From NCBI GenBank assembly GCA_018817025.1, contig JAHIUU010000008.1, forward strand, positions 39,910 to 103,909: a stretch of DNA of 64,000 nt, given 5' to 3'. Position numbers and translations under genes: made by a program. Below the pieces are notes generated by a model. It was given only the letters and a program-made list of their open reading frames with translations. It did not search any database and was not told where the DNA came from. The number at the start of each line of letters is the position of its first letter. Positions within the stretch are counted from its first letter, which is position 1. The DNA is from Candidatus Babelota bacterium (GTDB taxonomy: Bacteria; Babelota; Babeliae; Babelales; JAHIUU01). Of the stretch, positions 49,115-58,615 are shown piece by piece.

Positions 49115-50305
49115 ATGATAAGAAAGCAAAATCTCAAGGGGTTGATCGTTCCAGCTCTCATACTCTCGACCTTCTCAGCTAATCCAGAACCAGTCATCCG
49201 GCAAGTCCATGAGTCTCTAGTAGCCCATAGCAACAATAGATTCGGCTCTAATCTCTACGCACAGCTTTGTAAAGAACCAGGCAATGCCCTTTTCTCTCCC
49301 TACAGTATCTACACAGCCCTCGCCATGCCATATGCTGGTGCACAAGGCGACACTGAAAAAGAGATGTCCAATGTTCTCCATATAACGCTCTCACAAAATC
49401 AGTTCCATCATGCAAACGCCAAGCTTACAAAGGCTCTCTCACAAAACAATCTTTCTATTGCCAATAAAATTTTTATTCAACAAGATTTCCCTATCTTGCC
49501 AAAATTCGCCAATATAATGACCTCACAATACAATTCAGGCTCTGAAAGCGTCGATTTCAGCCAGCAAGACATAACCGCAAATCTCATCAATCACTGGGTC
49601 TCACAAGAAACACAAAACAATATCAAAAAAATTATCGTCCCTAGCCACCTGACACCAGCAACAGCCGTGGTACTGGTCAACGCAATCTATTTTAAGGGCA
49701 AGTGGGAAAAACCATTCGAAAAAATCTACACACAAAAAGCGCCGTTTTGTTTGGATAAAAACTCGTGCACCGATGTGGACATGATGCTCCAATCAAACAA
49801 ATGTAATTACATGGAAAACGGCCTTCTTCAAATGATCGAACTTCCATATCAAGATAGCCCACTTTCGATGTACGTCATTCTTCCAAAAGAGCTTGATGGG
49901 CTTTCGAAAATCGAAAACCAATTCACACAAGCAAAACTGGCATCATGGACAACTCAACTCAAACAACAAGATGTCACCATTAAACTCCCTAAGTTCAAAC
50001 TTGAAGCCGAATACATGCTAACCGAAACGCTTGCCTCTATGGGCATGCCAAGTGCGTTCAGTTGCGCAAACTTCACCGGTATCACGAAAAACAATCTCTC
50101 TATATCGAAAGTCATTCATAAAGCATCTATTGAAGTCGAAGAAGAGGGAACCGAAGCTTCAGCTGCAACCGCAGTCATTATGGGCAGAGGTTTCTGCAGA
50201 CTTCCACAGGCAACTATTTTTAACGCAGATCACCCGTTTATCTTCCTGATTAAAGACAAAAATACTGGTCTGACGTTGTTTATGGGCAAACTCCTAGCCC
50301 CATGA
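49115..50305 (+). CDS. Serpin (serine protease inhibitor family) with N-terminal signal-like segment
   Basis: NALFSPYSIYTALAMPYAGAQGDTEKEM, VLVNAIYFKGKWEKPFEK, KLPKFKLEAEYMLTETLASMGM, HKASIEVEEEGTEASAATAVIM (RCL hinge), FNADHPFIFLIKDKNTGLTLFMGKLLAP. Confidence 0.95.
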   Translation: MIRKQNLKGLIVPALILSTFSANPEPVIRQVHESLVAHSNNRFGSNLYAQLCKEPGNALFSPYSIYTALAMPYAGAQGDTEKEMSNVLHITLSQNQFHHANAKLTKALSQNNLSIANKIFIQQDFPILPKFANIMTSQYNSGSESVDFSQQDITANLINHWVSQETQNNIKKIIVPSHLTPATAVVLVNAIYFKGKWEKPFEKIYTQKAPFCLDKNSCTDVDMMLQSNKCNYMENGLLQMIELPYQDSPLSMYVILPKELDGLSKIENQFTQAKLASWTTQLKQQDVTIKLPKFKLEAEYMLTETLASMGMPSAFSCANFTGITKNNLSISKVIHKASIEVEEEGTEASAATAVIMGRGFCRLPQATIFNADHPFIFLIKDKNTGLTLFMGKLLAP

Positions 50306-50348
50306 CAATAGGCAACGGCTACCAGTGCGTTAAGGGTTGAACAACAAA

Positions 50349-51065
50349 TTACGACTGGATACCAGTAACATTTTCTTGTTCAGCCGCATCAAGCATCGTA
50401 TACGGCATCGCCTCCTGAAACTCCCGTAGCATACGATCGAGACTTTTCACCGTCTCTTGCTTAAAGTGCCAAGGCTCCCAGTCGCCAATCTTGAACGTTA
50501 ATCTTGATGCAAAACGACTATCACCATAAGCGAGCACGCCTCCTTCTTCGAGCAACCGCGCAACTATTATCGTTCGATCTATTTTGAAATCTCTACCAAC
50601 AATCTTGCCGTTTGGCAATTGCACACCAGTCCCTGGAACAACAAAAATGCCATCTCCAGCTTTAACAATCTCATAATGTTTTTCTTGAATCGTTGGATTC
50701 ACGCTAAGATACGGACCCTCCCACTTATTGGGATAGGCAAGATTAAGCGGACCAACCATAGATCCTGCAAAAGATTTTATATTAAGAAAATCAACCCCAT
50801 TTTTCTCATCATCGATGCTCAAGATACTACATCTTGCATCAATTTTCTCCAAAGCAAGAACAATCATCTTAATATCGTCTTCTATAATAGTTGCAATAAG
50901 GTGCGGTCGCGAATAAACAACACGAAGCACAAATACTAAAACAAAAGCTCCCATCAGAATTGTGCTCATAACGGCAAAATATTTTTTGAAAAAACCCTTG
51001 AGAAAACCAAGATTCTGATCAACCTTACGATCAAGTACAGAAAACATCTTTTCTATCTTATTCAT
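50349..51065 (-). CDS. Hypothetical protein with one N-terminal TM segment
   Basis: TM segment YFAVMSTILMGAFVLVFVLRVVY followed by a soluble, possibly pseudopilin-like domain; no firm family. Confidence 0.55.
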   Translation of the reverse strand: MNKIEKMFSVLDRKVDQNLGFLKGFFKKYFAVMSTILMGAFVLVFVLRVVYSRPHLIATIIEDDIKMIVLALEKIDARCSILSIDDEKNGVDFLNIKSFAGSMVGPLNLAYPNKWEGPYLSVNPTIQEKHYEIVKAGDGIFVVPGTGVQLPNGKIVGRDFKIDRTIIVARLLEEGGVLAYGDSRFASRLTFKIGDWEPWHFKQETVKSLDRMLREFQEAMPYTMLDAAEQENVTGIQS

Positions 51066-51110
51066 ACCCCCCCCTTTTCTATCGCCAATATACGTTCATT
51101 TCAGCCTAGC

Positions 51111-51776
51111 TCAAACAGAAGAAAAAAAAGAAGGTTTTAGAAGTTTTGCTCCTTGAATTGCAAAATCACCAAATAAATATAGCCCAAAAAGAATAAAGGC
51201 CATACCGGTCACCCAAGAAATGAAACGTAGTCGCTTTGCAGTAATACACAAACCAACAAAGTTTGCGATTAAACCTACTACACTTAACACCGTTAGCGAG
51301 CCTGCCAGCACAAACAAGCTGCTCAGCAACATGACACTAAGTGGTAGTGAGCTAACGTCGTCAGGCAACACCTGAATACTAACCGCCATAAAAAACAAAA
51401 TAACCAATGGATTCACAATCGTCAGCGTAAAAGACTTGCTCATAGCAAAAAAAATGTTATTGGAACACTCTACCGTGACACAAACAACCTGTCGAACCTT
51501 CCTTAACGAATGCATTCCTAACGCAATTAACAAAACCCCACCAATAAAATCCAAAACGATCATAAAGTACCGCAACTCACTGATAACCGCCAAAGCACCA
51601 AACAGGCCAAGCAAAAAATACAAGCTGTCCGCGAGACAGGCACCAAGCGCTGTTGCAAACCCCTTCCAGAAGCCACACAAGGCTGACCGATTAAATGTTA
51701 GAACAAAGATAGGCCCCAATCCTGAAGCAGCCAAAATACCAATAAGATAACACTTAATTAAAAATGGGATTTCCAT
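51111..51776 (-). CDS. LysE-family amino-acid exporter/translocator
   Basis: GILAASGLGPIFVLTFNRSALCGFWKGFATALGACLADSLYFLLGLFG; SFTLTIVNPLVILFFMAV; polytopic. Confidence 0.85.
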   Translation of the reverse strand: MEIPFLIKCYLIGILAASGLGPIFVLTFNRSALCGFWKGFATALGACLADSLYFLLGLFGALAVISELRYFMIVLDFIGGVLLIALGMHSLRKVRQVVCVTVECSNNIFFAMSKSFTLTIVNPLVILFFMAVSIQVLPDDVSSLPLSVMLLSSLFVLAGSLTVLSVVGLIANFVGLCITAKRLRFISWVTGMAFILFGLYLFGDFAIQGAKLLKPSFFSSV

Positions 51777-51906
51777 AACCCTCTTATCCTCTCGTTTCGA
51801 AATATGAACCTATGCAAAGCTATAGGACTGTATTATTTTATCACATTTGGGTACAATTACTAAAGTAAGTGGCATAAAAACAATCTCTGGGGAAGGAAAG
51901 CTACCC

Positions 51907-53286
51907 GTGAATAAAAAATTAGAATTTGGCACCGACGGTGTTCGCGGAAAGGCCGACCAGTTCCCTTTCACAAATGACGCTCTGGTCGCTCTGGGCAAGG
52001 CAATCGCTCAATGGAGCTTCACCCGATATTATAAAGAAAAACCATGCATCCTGCTTGGCCATGACACAAGAATGTCATGCAAGCGAATCAAAAAGTACCT
52101 CGAGAAAGGTCTCTGCTCATACCCTGTCTCCATAATCGATGCAGGCACTCTGCCAACTCCCGCAATCTTACAGCTCATACAAAAAAACACCCCTCCAGAA
52201 GTAGACAAATCGTTCGACTTTGGCATTGTCATCTCCGCATCACATAACCCCTACACCGACAATGGGATAAAACTTTTTGATGCAAAAACCGGAAAACTTA
52301 ACCATAAAGACGAGACCAGCATCATAAAGTATTTTTACAAAAATCATCCAGACACCACAACACAACCATCGTTTCCGCAGGGCACGGTTATACAATGGCC
52401 CCATGCGCACGTTGGCTACGTTGAAAACCTCCTCACACACTTCCCATCAAAACCGCTCCTAAAAGCCGATCCTTACGCTTCAAAATCGATCGTCCTTGAC
52501 TGCGCAAATGGCGCAACGGTGGACACCGCGGCTGCCGCTTTTTTACGGCTTACTGAAGGGGTCTGTTTGTGTATGGAAGAGGTGGAACCAGACGGTAAAA
52601 ACATCAATGATAACTGCGGCGCAACAGCTCCTGAAAACTTACAAAAACTAGTGATCAAACATAAAGCTCTTCTTGGGTTTGCTTTTGATGGTGACGGAGA
52701 CCGCGTTATTGCGGTCAACAAGTTCGGCCAAATTAAGGATGGTGACGATCTCCTTGCACTTCTGCTGCAGCATCCAGAATTTCAAAACGAAACAACCGTG
52801 GTTGGAACCGTCATGAGCAACCATGGATTCGAAACACATCTCAAGCAAAACCATAAAAAACTTATTCGAACCAACGTAGGGGATAAGTATGTCGCAGCAA
52901 AGATGGAACAAGAAAACATACTGCTTGGCGGCGAGGCGTCGGGACATATAATCATAAAAAACTATCTCAATACCGGTGACGGGGCATTTGTCGCACTTAA
53001 AGTTCTTGAGTCGATAATTATTAATAATAACTGGGAAATGAAAACGTTCCCTAAGACGCCACAACTTCTCATCAACGTTCCAATTGCCCAGAAAAAAAAT
53101 CTCGATCACCCTCCCTATACAACAATTATTAACAATCACAAAGCAAAACTTATTGATGGACGTATCGTTGTCCGTTATTCAGGAACAGAAAATGTGTTAC
53201 GCGTCATGGTCGAAGATCAAACACAGGATTCCACACAAATAATTGCCAAACACCTAAGCCAACAATTACAAAAGGAGCTCTCGTGA
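51907..53286 (+). CDS. glmM: Phosphoglucosamine mutase, GTG start
   Basis: MNKKLEFGTDGVRGKADQFPFT; FGIVISASHNPYTDNGIKLFD; FAFDGDGDRVIAVN; GGEASGHIIIKNYLNTGDGAF; VRYSGTENVLRVMVE. Confidence 0.95.
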   Translation: MNKKLEFGTDGVRGKADQFPFTNDALVALGKAIAQWSFTRYYKEKPCILLGHDTRMSCKRIKKYLEKGLCSYPVSIIDAGTLPTPAILQLIQKNTPPEVDKSFDFGIVISASHNPYTDNGIKLFDAKTGKLNHKDETSIIKYFYKNHPDTTTQPSFPQGTVIQWPHAHVGYVENLLTHFPSKPLLKADPYASKSIVLDCANGATVDTAAAAFLRLTEGVCLCMEEVEPDGKNINDNCGATAPENLQKLVIKHKALLGFAFDGDGDRVIAVNKFGQIKDGDDLLALLLQHPEFQNETTVVGTVMSNHGFETHLKQNHKKLIRTNVGDKYVAAKMEQENILLGGEASGHIIIKNYLNTGDGAFVALKVLESIIINNNWEMKTFPKTPQLLINVPIAQKKNLDHPPYTTIINNHKAKLIDGRIVVRYSGTENVLRVMVEDQTQDSTQIIAKHLSQQLQKELS

Positions 53287-53939
53287 AACTAACAAAGCCT
53301 ATCTATTCGTCTCTTTCATACATCAAAAAGCTTTTCTTAAGCGGTCTTTTTATGATCTTACCTATTGTTCTCACCATGGTCAGTATCTCATTCACCTATG
53401 CATTTATTGCAAAATGGCTCACCCCATTACGAAAAATTATCCCTCTCTATTTTCAACGTATTCCTGGTTCAGAGTTTATACTGGTAACTGTAGCAATCTT
53501 GCTTATCGGATTTCTTTTAAAACTTGTTTTCATCACACCAATCGTTCACTGGTTTGAAAATCTTATCGTAAAAATACCACTTATTCGATCGGTCTATTCA
53601 TCATCAAAGACACTCGTTAATTTTTTTAACGTCTCTCCAGCAGTCAGCAAAAAACGAAAAGTCATCCTAATCGAATTCCCACGCAAAGGTTTTTTCAACA
53701 TCGCCTTTCTGCTTGAACCAGCAACCGACAATTTTCAAAAGATTATTCCCGCAGACAAGCTCGATAACAAAAAAACCTACTATAAAGTCTTTTTGCCAAA
53801 CTCACCGAACCCTACCAGCGGCTACTTCTTAATCCTCCCTGAAAACGAGATCATATACACCAACCTTACATTCGATGAAGCAATCAAATCGGTCGTATCA
53901 TGCGGTTTAATTACGCCTGCATCGATTGAAAAATTATAA
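53283..53939 (+). CDS. DUF502 family membrane protein
   Basis: LFLSGLFMILPIVLTMVSISFTYAFI..., PIVHWFENLIVKIPLIRSVYSSSKTLVNFF, PNPTSGYFLILPENEIIYTNLTFDEAIKSVVSCGLITP. Confidence 0.9.
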   Translation: MKLTKPIYSSLSYIKKLFLSGLFMILPIVLTMVSISFTYAFIAKWLTPLRKIIPLYFQRIPGSEFILVTVAILLIGFLLKLVFITPIVHWFENLIVKIPLIRSVYSSSKTLVNFFNVSPAVSKKRKVILIEFPRKGFFNIAFLLEPATDNFQKIIPADKLDNKKTYYKVFLPNSPNPTSGYFLILPENEIIYTNLTFDEAIKSVVSCGLITPASIEKL

Positions 53940-53947
53940 ATTAGCCA

Positions 53948-55003
53948 ATGGTACTCGCACGATATATTTTACAACGTTTTTTTACCAACCTATTTTTTAT
54001 AAATATAAGTTTGACCGTCTTATTTAATTTGGTTGAATTTTTTGAAAAAATGGTACGAGTAAAACAAACATCGACAGAAGCTATCTTTGTATTTATTGCC
54101 CTTAACTTAATCCCCTCGTTCTTCGAAAATCTTCCCGTCGCAAGTTGGTTAGCCTCATGCATGACCATTAAAGAGATGTATCAACAAAACGAATGGGAAA
54201 CGCTCTCCCTTCTTAACGTCCCACTCAAGAAAGTTTTTTCGCTTATCGCCATTGCAGGACTTGTGCTTATGGCATGCAGCTTTCTAGGCAAAGAGTTTCT
54301 GTCATATAGATTCGCTCAAACAGCAGAACAATTCAAACAAGAACAGTTCAAACAAAATCACCACACAAAACTATTCAACCGCTGGCTTGTTCTTACCAAA
54401 TCAAATAACAAAAAAAATTTCTGTCACTTTGACTATCTTGACCTAACAACAAAAAGGGGCCTAAGGTTCACACTCTTTGAAATCTCAGATCAGTTCTCTC
54501 TACAGAAAACAACCTGTGCCAAAACGTTTTCTATTGATCCGCCCACAAAAAAAATAACGCTTTCGAATAGTACTACCCTAGAAACAAGCTCCAGAAAAAT
54601 CCTGTCTCCAGAAACAAAACAACTCGTGCTTCCAAGTTTTTTTACCCAGCTTACGATCCAGGACAAAACACCCCCAATTACACAGATTGTCCGTCTTCTT
54701 TTATTTAGCAAAAAAGTGCTTCCTGACTATGTGTATCACCAGCTTCTCTACCTCTTTCTTAACAGGATACTCATTCACCTTCTCTTGCTCTTATATCCTC
54801 TTCTAACATTTATGCTGTTCTTTCTCTTTCCGCACCACCGATACACCCGTTGGACCCTAATTATGACTCCCTACCCCCTTGCCGTCCTCATCTTCACCGC
54901 CACAGACTCCCTCATGCAAACAATACATTATGGCGCGCTTGCAATAATCCCATATGTCATCTTATCTCTTGTCGCCCTTGGAGCCTACAAAAATATCCCC
55001 TGA
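53948..55003 (+). CDS. LptF/LptG (YjgP/YjgQ) family LPS export permease
   Basis: YILQRFFTNLFFINISLTVLFNLVEFFEKM; VASWLASCMTIKEMYQQNEWETLSLLNVPLKKVFSLIAIAGLVL; YjgP/Q architecture. Confidence 0.82.
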   Translation: MVLARYILQRFFTNLFFINISLTVLFNLVEFFEKMVRVKQTSTEAIFVFIALNLIPSFFENLPVASWLASCMTIKEMYQQNEWETLSLLNVPLKKVFSLIAIAGLVLMACSFLGKEFLSYRFAQTAEQFKQEQFKQNHHTKLFNRWLVLTKSNNKKNFCHFDYLDLTTKRGLRFTLFEISDQFSLQKTTCAKTFSIDPPTKKITLSNSTTLETSSRKILSPETKQLVLPSFFTQLTIQDKTPPITQIVRLLLFSKKVLPDYVYHQLLYLFLNRILIHLLLLLYPLLTFMLFFLFPHHRYTRWTLIMTPYPLAVLIFTATDSLMQTIHYGALAIIPYVILSLVALGAYKNIP

Positions 55004-55010
55004 AAAGGCC

Positions 55011-55039
55011 TTGATCATTACAAAATATCGCTGTAAAAT
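55011..55039 (+). promoter_or_regulatory. Sigma70-like promoter
   Basis: TTGATC (55011-55016), 17-nt spacer, TAAAAT (55034-55039), about 45 nt upstream of the 55082 start. Confidence 0.45.
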
Positions 55040-55081
55040 TAGTTTTTCTAATTTCACAAAATCCAAAACGAAGGGGATTAC

Positions 55082-56137
55082 ATGTCGGCAAAGAATCTTT
55101 TGGCTCTTGCGTTGGTTGCAAGCATGCTCACGTCACCAGCTCTGGTACTTGCAGAAGGAGAGATTGCTCCTGAAGAAGCAGTGGTTCTTGAAGAAGAGGT
55201 TGCTCTTGAAGAAGCTGTCGAAGACACTATCGAACCTGCTATCCAAGAAGCTTGCTTCGAGTCTCTCATGGATTCCAGACCAGGAACATTCTGCAGAAGC
55301 CACATTGTAGTCGTTAATGCAGTAAGTGATCCGGACGCAACACACATTAAACTATTCAATCCAGATTTTGCTGAAATCATGACATATAAGCTTGCTAAAG
55401 ACGAAGAGAACGGCACCTGGAAAAATATTAACGTACTACGTTCAACCAAACGCCTCTACAGCTCAGGCCTGAAATTCGATGACAAGTATTGCGGCTGCAG
55501 AACAAAACTCGTAGGCATTGCTCTAGAAAAATTATTAGGACTTACGAAACACTACAAAGGAACAATACTTCTCGACGAATACAAACACTATCCCCTTTGG
55601 AACGTCATACTCAAGAACAGAGCCGAAGTCTCCAACTTTGTTGACTACCTCTTTGACAGCCTCGCAAAAAGAGGCAAACGATCATTCGACCGCAAACCGG
55701 TACTGCTTCTTAACTTAAAAGACGACCCTTACCTTGAATCTCTTACTCTCGAAGATACCGCCAAACTTAATTCTCTTTTCGAGGTCGTAAATTACGAAGA
55801 CACAAAAACAACAGAGTTCTTCACAAAAAACCAACTCGCTATGGACGAGATTACCATGAGATTTGAAGCAAGCTCCCCGTTCCAGCCTGGCGAAAGCGTC
55901 CGTGCAAAACTGTTTAGAAAATTCGAAAAATACTTTAAAGACTTTGACATGCAAGAGATCGTTCCATGGATTATTGCTGGAACAACAACGACCATGGCAA
56001 CAGCGTTTGTCTGGTCGACTTTCGAAACGAAACTCCTAAAACCGGGTCAAGCTAAGTTCTCTGAATTTCTTGACAAATTTTTTGTATCATTCTCTGGAAA
56101 AGGAGAATCAGAGGCAGGGAGCCCAGAAACTACCTAG
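55082..56137 (+). CDS. Hypothetical exported protein with C-terminal TM segment
   Basis: Signal peptide MSAKNLLALALVASMLTSPALVLA|EGE, acidic Glu/Ala stretch, C-terminal IVPWIIAGTTTTMATAFVW; flanked by a promoter and a terminator. Confidence 0.7.
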   Translation: MSAKNLLALALVASMLTSPALVLAEGEIAPEEAVVLEEEVALEEAVEDTIEPAIQEACFESLMDSRPGTFCRSHIVVVNAVSDPDATHIKLFNPDFAEIMTYKLAKDEENGTWKNINVLRSTKRLYSSGLKFDDKYCGCRTKLVGIALEKLLGLTKHYKGTILLDEYKHYPLWNVILKNRAEVSNFVDYLFDSLAKRGKRSFDRKPVLLLNLKDDPYLESLTLEDTAKLNSLFEVVNYEDTKTTEFFTKNQLAMDEITMRFEASSPFQPGESVRAKLFRKFEKYFKDFDMQEIVPWIIAGTTTTMATAFVWSTFETKLLKPGQAKFSEFLDKFFVSFSGKGESEAGSPETT

Positions 56138-56161
56138 TCACTAAAAGCAATCAAAAATCGC

Positions 56162-56196
56162 AAGCCCCCTTGACACATTGTTCGTCGAGGGGGCTT
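56162..56196 (+). terminator. Rho-independent terminator
   Basis: AAGCCCCCTTGAC-ACATTGTTC-GTCGAGGGGGCTT followed by TTTA. Confidence 0.85.
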
Positions 56197-56486
56197 TTTA
56201 CAACAATTCAAACTATATTTGTGTTATTCCAGCTAGAGCTACGAATTGTTGGGCATGTTGGGCTTTACTTTTTGTGTCGGCTGGTCATTCGAATCCCTCG
56301 ATGCGATTTCCTAGGGAAATCACTAGGGACGAACGGGCTTGTGGCAAACGGGATTAACTTAACCCTTTTGATGTGACGCACAAACGGGTGTAGAAGCCCT
56401 GGGCGAAGATGGGGGTTTTGCGATCAAAAAAACTCACGTTATACTAGTGAGAAGAAAATAATTAACCAATTATTCTGGGATAAAAA

Positions 56487-57731
56487 ATGATCGACCTTCA
56501 TCTCTTACGAAAAACCCCTGAACCAATAAAGAAAAAAATTCTAAAAAAAGAACCTACCTTTCAAATCGACAGGCTACTTGAACTCGATGAACTCGTTCGA
56601 CAGATGACGATCAACGTTGAATCACTTCGTAAAAAACGAAACGAACTATCAAAAAAAGGAGGGGTCGAGGGGGTTACCGATGAGCTGAAACAAAAGTCAA
56701 TCGAACTTAGCAAGCAACTAAAAATAAAAGAAAAAGAACTAGAATCACTCTCTCAAGAGTTCAAAAACCTGGCACTTTCATGCCCAAACATTCCACAGGA
56801 CGACGTTCCAGAGGGCGACAAAACACAAAACAAGGTCGTTCAAACGGTTGGGCAAAAACAAAAATTTTCTTTTTCTCCCAAAAATCATCTCGAACTAAAC
56901 GAACAAAACAACTGGTTCGATATGCAGACAACAACAAAAATGTCTGGCGCCAACTTTGTTTTATATAAATCACCAGGGATCAAGATCCTGTATGCCCTAA
57001 CGCATCTCATGCTTAAAAACAACGTTAAATATGGCTTCGAGCCAGTATTACCACCATATCTGGTTACCGAACAAGCGCTTATCAATTCTGGAAACCTCCC
57101 GAAATTTCAAGGCGACTTCTACTCGATTCCTGAAGACGGCCTATCTCTCATCCCTACGGCCGAAGTCAGTCTCACCAATATTCATGCAAATCAAGTTCTA
57201 GATAAAAAAAATCTTCCCAAACGATACACCTCATGGACAAGCTGTTTTCGACGCGAAGCCGGCGGCTACGGCTCAGACGAACGAGGACTTATTCGAATCC
57301 ATCAGTTTGAAAAAGTAGAGCTATACACACTGTGCGACCCCCAAGAATCGGATAAAGAACTTGAGCGCATGCTATCCTGCTCACAGGACCTACTCCAACA
57401 GCTTGGCCTACATTATCAGGTTAGCTTACTTGCGGCGCAAGACTGCTCATTCAGCTCTGCAAAAACGTACGACATAGAGGTCTGGCTTCCTGGCCAGCAA
57501 AAATTCTATGAGGTCTCTTCATGTAGTAATTGTACAGACTTTCAAGCACGACGAGCAAAAATCAGAACAAGGGGTAATTCTGAAGATAAACCAACGTTAG
57601 TTCACACGCTTAATGGCTCATCGCTCGCCCTACCACGCCTCATGGTCGCGGTTATGGAACAATACCAGCAGGATGACAGCACAATTAAGCTGCCATCGGT
57701 GCTCGAGCAAGCAGTCGCAAATTTATGGTAA
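56487..57731 (+). CDS. serS: Seryl-tRNA synthetase
   Basis: MIDLHLLRKTPEPIKKKILKK, coiled-coil arm, LIPTAEVSLTNIHANQVLDKKNLPKRYTSWTSCFRREAGGYGSDERGLIRIHQFEKVELY. Confidence 0.96.
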   Translation: MIDLHLLRKTPEPIKKKILKKEPTFQIDRLLELDELVRQMTINVESLRKKRNELSKKGGVEGVTDELKQKSIELSKQLKIKEKELESLSQEFKNLALSCPNIPQDDVPEGDKTQNKVVQTVGQKQKFSFSPKNHLELNEQNNWFDMQTTTKMSGANFVLYKSPGIKILYALTHLMLKNNVKYGFEPVLPPYLVTEQALINSGNLPKFQGDFYSIPEDGLSLIPTAEVSLTNIHANQVLDKKNLPKRYTSWTSCFRREAGGYGSDERGLIRIHQFEKVELYTLCDPQESDKELERMLSCSQDLLQQLGLHYQVSLLAAQDCSFSSAKTYDIEVWLPGQQKFYEVSSCSNCTDFQARRAKIRTRGNSEDKPTLVHTLNGSSLALPRLMVAVMEQYQQDDSTIKLPSVLEQAVANLW

Positions 57732-57745
57732 AAATTCTGTGAATC

Positions 57746-58615
57746 ATGAATAACGATATTCGAAACCAAATAAAAAAAATCACCATCCACACAAAACGAA
57801 TTATGCAAAGCACCCTTGTAGGAGATTATCTTTCTGCATTTAAGGGAAGCGGTCTTGATTTCGATCAGTTGCGAGAGTATCAAATGGGTGATGATATTCG
57901 GTTTATCGACTGGAACAGTTCTGCAAAAAGCAACAAACTCATGGTGAAACAGTTTATAGAGGAACGCGACCGAACGATCATTCTGGCAATAGACATTTCA
58001 GCATCATCAGATTATTCATCAGATCACGAACTTCGTTCGCAAACAATCGCCCAAGTTGCAGCCTCACTAGCTTTTATCGCCACAACCAATAAAGACAAAG
58101 TTGGTGCGCTTTTTTTCTCTAGCGAGATCGAAAAATGGATCCCACCAAGTCGAGGCAAAGGTCACTACGCAAAAATTCTTGAATCAATTTTCTCAATCAA
58201 ACCTAAACAGAAATCGACTTGTATAAAAAGCGCTCTCAACTTTCTACTCTCTCTTAAACAACGAAATTCTATCCTATTCATGCTTTCTGACTGGATTGAT
58301 GACTCAGAATCGTATGTAAAACTGTTAAAAATCGCTCGATATAAATTTGATTTTATTGGCATACGTTTTTTAGACGCATGTGAACAAAAGCTTCCATTGT
58401 ACGGCTTAATCGACCTTGAGGACCCAGAAACCGGCGAATCCGTCACCATCGATACTCGTAAAGACACCGACACATTTTTGCGCGCTCGACAACTCGAACA
58501 AAACCGTTTGTTCAAAAAACAAAAAATCGATCTGCTTGACCTCAGCGTTGGAAAACCATTTGTCACCCCGCTCATCCAATTCTTTCACCATCGAACACGA
58601 AAGCAAATTCGATGA
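57746..58615 (+). CDS. DUF58 domain protein (MoxR-associated)
   Basis: VGDYLSAFKGSGLDFDQLREYQMGDDIRFIDWNSSAKSNKLMVKQFIEERDRTIILAIDISASSDYSS, canonical DUF58. Confidence 0.93.
   Translation: MNNDIRNQIKKITIHTKRIMQSTLVGDYLSAFKGSGLDFDQLREYQMGDDIRFIDWNSSAKSNKLMVKQFIEERDRTIILAIDISASSDYSSDHELRSQTIAQVAASLAFIATTNKDKVGALFFSSEIEKWIPPSRGKGHYAKILESIFSIKPKQKSTCIKSALNFLLSLKQRNSILFMLSDWIDDSESYVKLLKIARYKFDFIGIRFLDACEQKLPLYGLIDLEDPETGESVTIDTRKDTDTFLRARQLEQNRLFKKQKIDLLDLSVGKPFVTPLIQFFHHRTRKQIR

Noticed and set aside
52648-53139. 163-aa minus-strand ORF opposite glmM
   Set aside because: Shadow of the glmM catalytic domain; no supporting features.
56170-56376. 68-aa plus ORF after the terminator
   Set aside because: Begins inside the terminator hairpin, lacks SD and motif; likely noncoding.
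56200-56486. T-box riboswitch, RNase P RNA, tmRNA or SRP RNA upstream of serS
   Set aside because: I could not find the T-box (AGGGTGGNACCGCG), RNase P core, tmRNA 3' arm or SRP GGAAG-type motifs; only generic hairpins are visible, so it is reported only as a low-confidence structured RNA candidate.
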